Shown here: positions 33,837 through 33,953 of the stretch, piece after piece
Layout: every line of letters starts with the position of its first letter
Position numbering within the stretch: the first letter of the stretch is position 1
DNA from: Rhodospirillaceae bacterium
Lineage (GTDB): Bacteria; Pseudomonadota; Alphaproteobacteria; Kiloniellales; DSM-21159
Direction of reading: 5' to 3'
DNA: 33,953 nucleotides
Assembly (NCBI GenBank): GCA_029265995.1
Contig: JAJUFM010000019.1
Location: 1-33,953, forward strand
Notes under the pieces: generated by a model
Database searches by the model: none
The model's input: only the letters and a program-made list of their open reading frames with translations
What the model was told of the DNA's origin: nothing
Position numbers and translations under genes: made by a program

Positions 33837-33953
33837 CGTCGCCTCCCTTTGACTTGCCGAGGGCGTGCTGCTGCGCATCCCGAACAGTCGCAAACGCCTT
33901 GCCTCGGTAGAACACTCCGAGCGGGCTTTCGACGACAGCGTAGGTGGCGTCCG
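33829..33953 (-). CDS. 3' end of an unrecognised small gene (partial)
   Basis: The last 40 codons of a gene run in from the right edge: DATYAVVESPLGVFYRG, then KAFATVRDAQQHALGKS and an acidic end. The stop TAG (33829-33831) overlaps the start of the next gene (ATGGCTAG), matching the coupling used throughout this operon. A frame with an ATG at 33893 also crosses this stretch, but the shown frame has the more protein-like composition. Function is unknown; nature as an island gene is inferred from position. Confidence 0.6.
   Translation of the reverse strand, partial: DATYAVVESPLGVFYRGKAFATVRDAQQHALGKSKGGDDG

Noticed and set aside
1-33953. CRISPR array, insertion sequence, rRNA or transposase
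   Set aside because: No regularly spaced repeats, no transposase motifs and no rRNA segments were seen on either strand.

Overview
The window looks like a chromosomal segment of a GC-rich alphaproteobacterium, most likely of the Rhodospirillales/Kiloniellales type (inferred from gene content, not from a marker phylogeny). The pointers are a DivL-like pseudo-kinase with tyrosine in its H-box, small alphaproteobacterial families (DUF2007, DUF4170, zf-CHCC), a PotABCD/acetylpolyamine amidohydrolase cluster and a carnitine cluster. Coding density is high and many genes overlap at their start and stop codons.

Layout. (1) 1-398: 5' part of an S49 peptidase gene. (2) 403-6347, minus strand: a polyamine locus made of a complete PotABCD-type ABC importer, a strong terminator, then a nitrilase-family amidohydrolase and an acetylpolyamine amidohydrolase. 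(3) 6508-13244: housekeeping genes, namely a tRNA1(Val)-type N6-adenine methyltransferase, DUF2007, polyprenyl diphosphate synthase, PgsA, a small cytochrome c, MsrB, a pteridine-reductase-like SDR and UvrC. The uvrC leader carries a consensus DnaA box. (4) 13277-16947: a KpsC-like capsule Kdo transferase overlapping an LTA-synthase-like membrane phosphotransferase. (5) 17054-20053: tRNA-Gly(GCC) with promoter and terminator, a ProXp/PrdX-type aminoacyl-tRNA editing protein, a class I aminotransferase, an unrecognised 256-residue protein and DUF4170. (6) 20218-23217: the DivL-like kinase and MoeB. (7) 23278-26723: a carnitine catabolic set, cdhC-cdhA-cdhB-cdhR, all on the minus strand. (8) 26915-32225: DNA polymerase I, a 58-residue zf-CHCC protein, an ABC ATPase without a visible permease, and a lipoprotein-like alpha/beta hydrolase. 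(9) 32325-33953: tRNA-Arg(CCG) followed by the left end of an integrated element: a tyrosine recombinase whose stop codon lies inside the tRNA, an excisionase-like HTH protein, and two small unrecognised genes. The element continues beyond the window.

Functionally, the two catabolic loci (polyamines and carnitine) suggest use of quaternary amines and polyamines as nitrogen and carbon sources. I found no clear undescribed multi-gene system. The best leads are the DivL-like Tyr kinase, the KpsC/LTA-synthase-like pair, the tRNA-Arg element with its 136-nt gene overlap, and the regulatory layout of the polyamine and carnitine loci.
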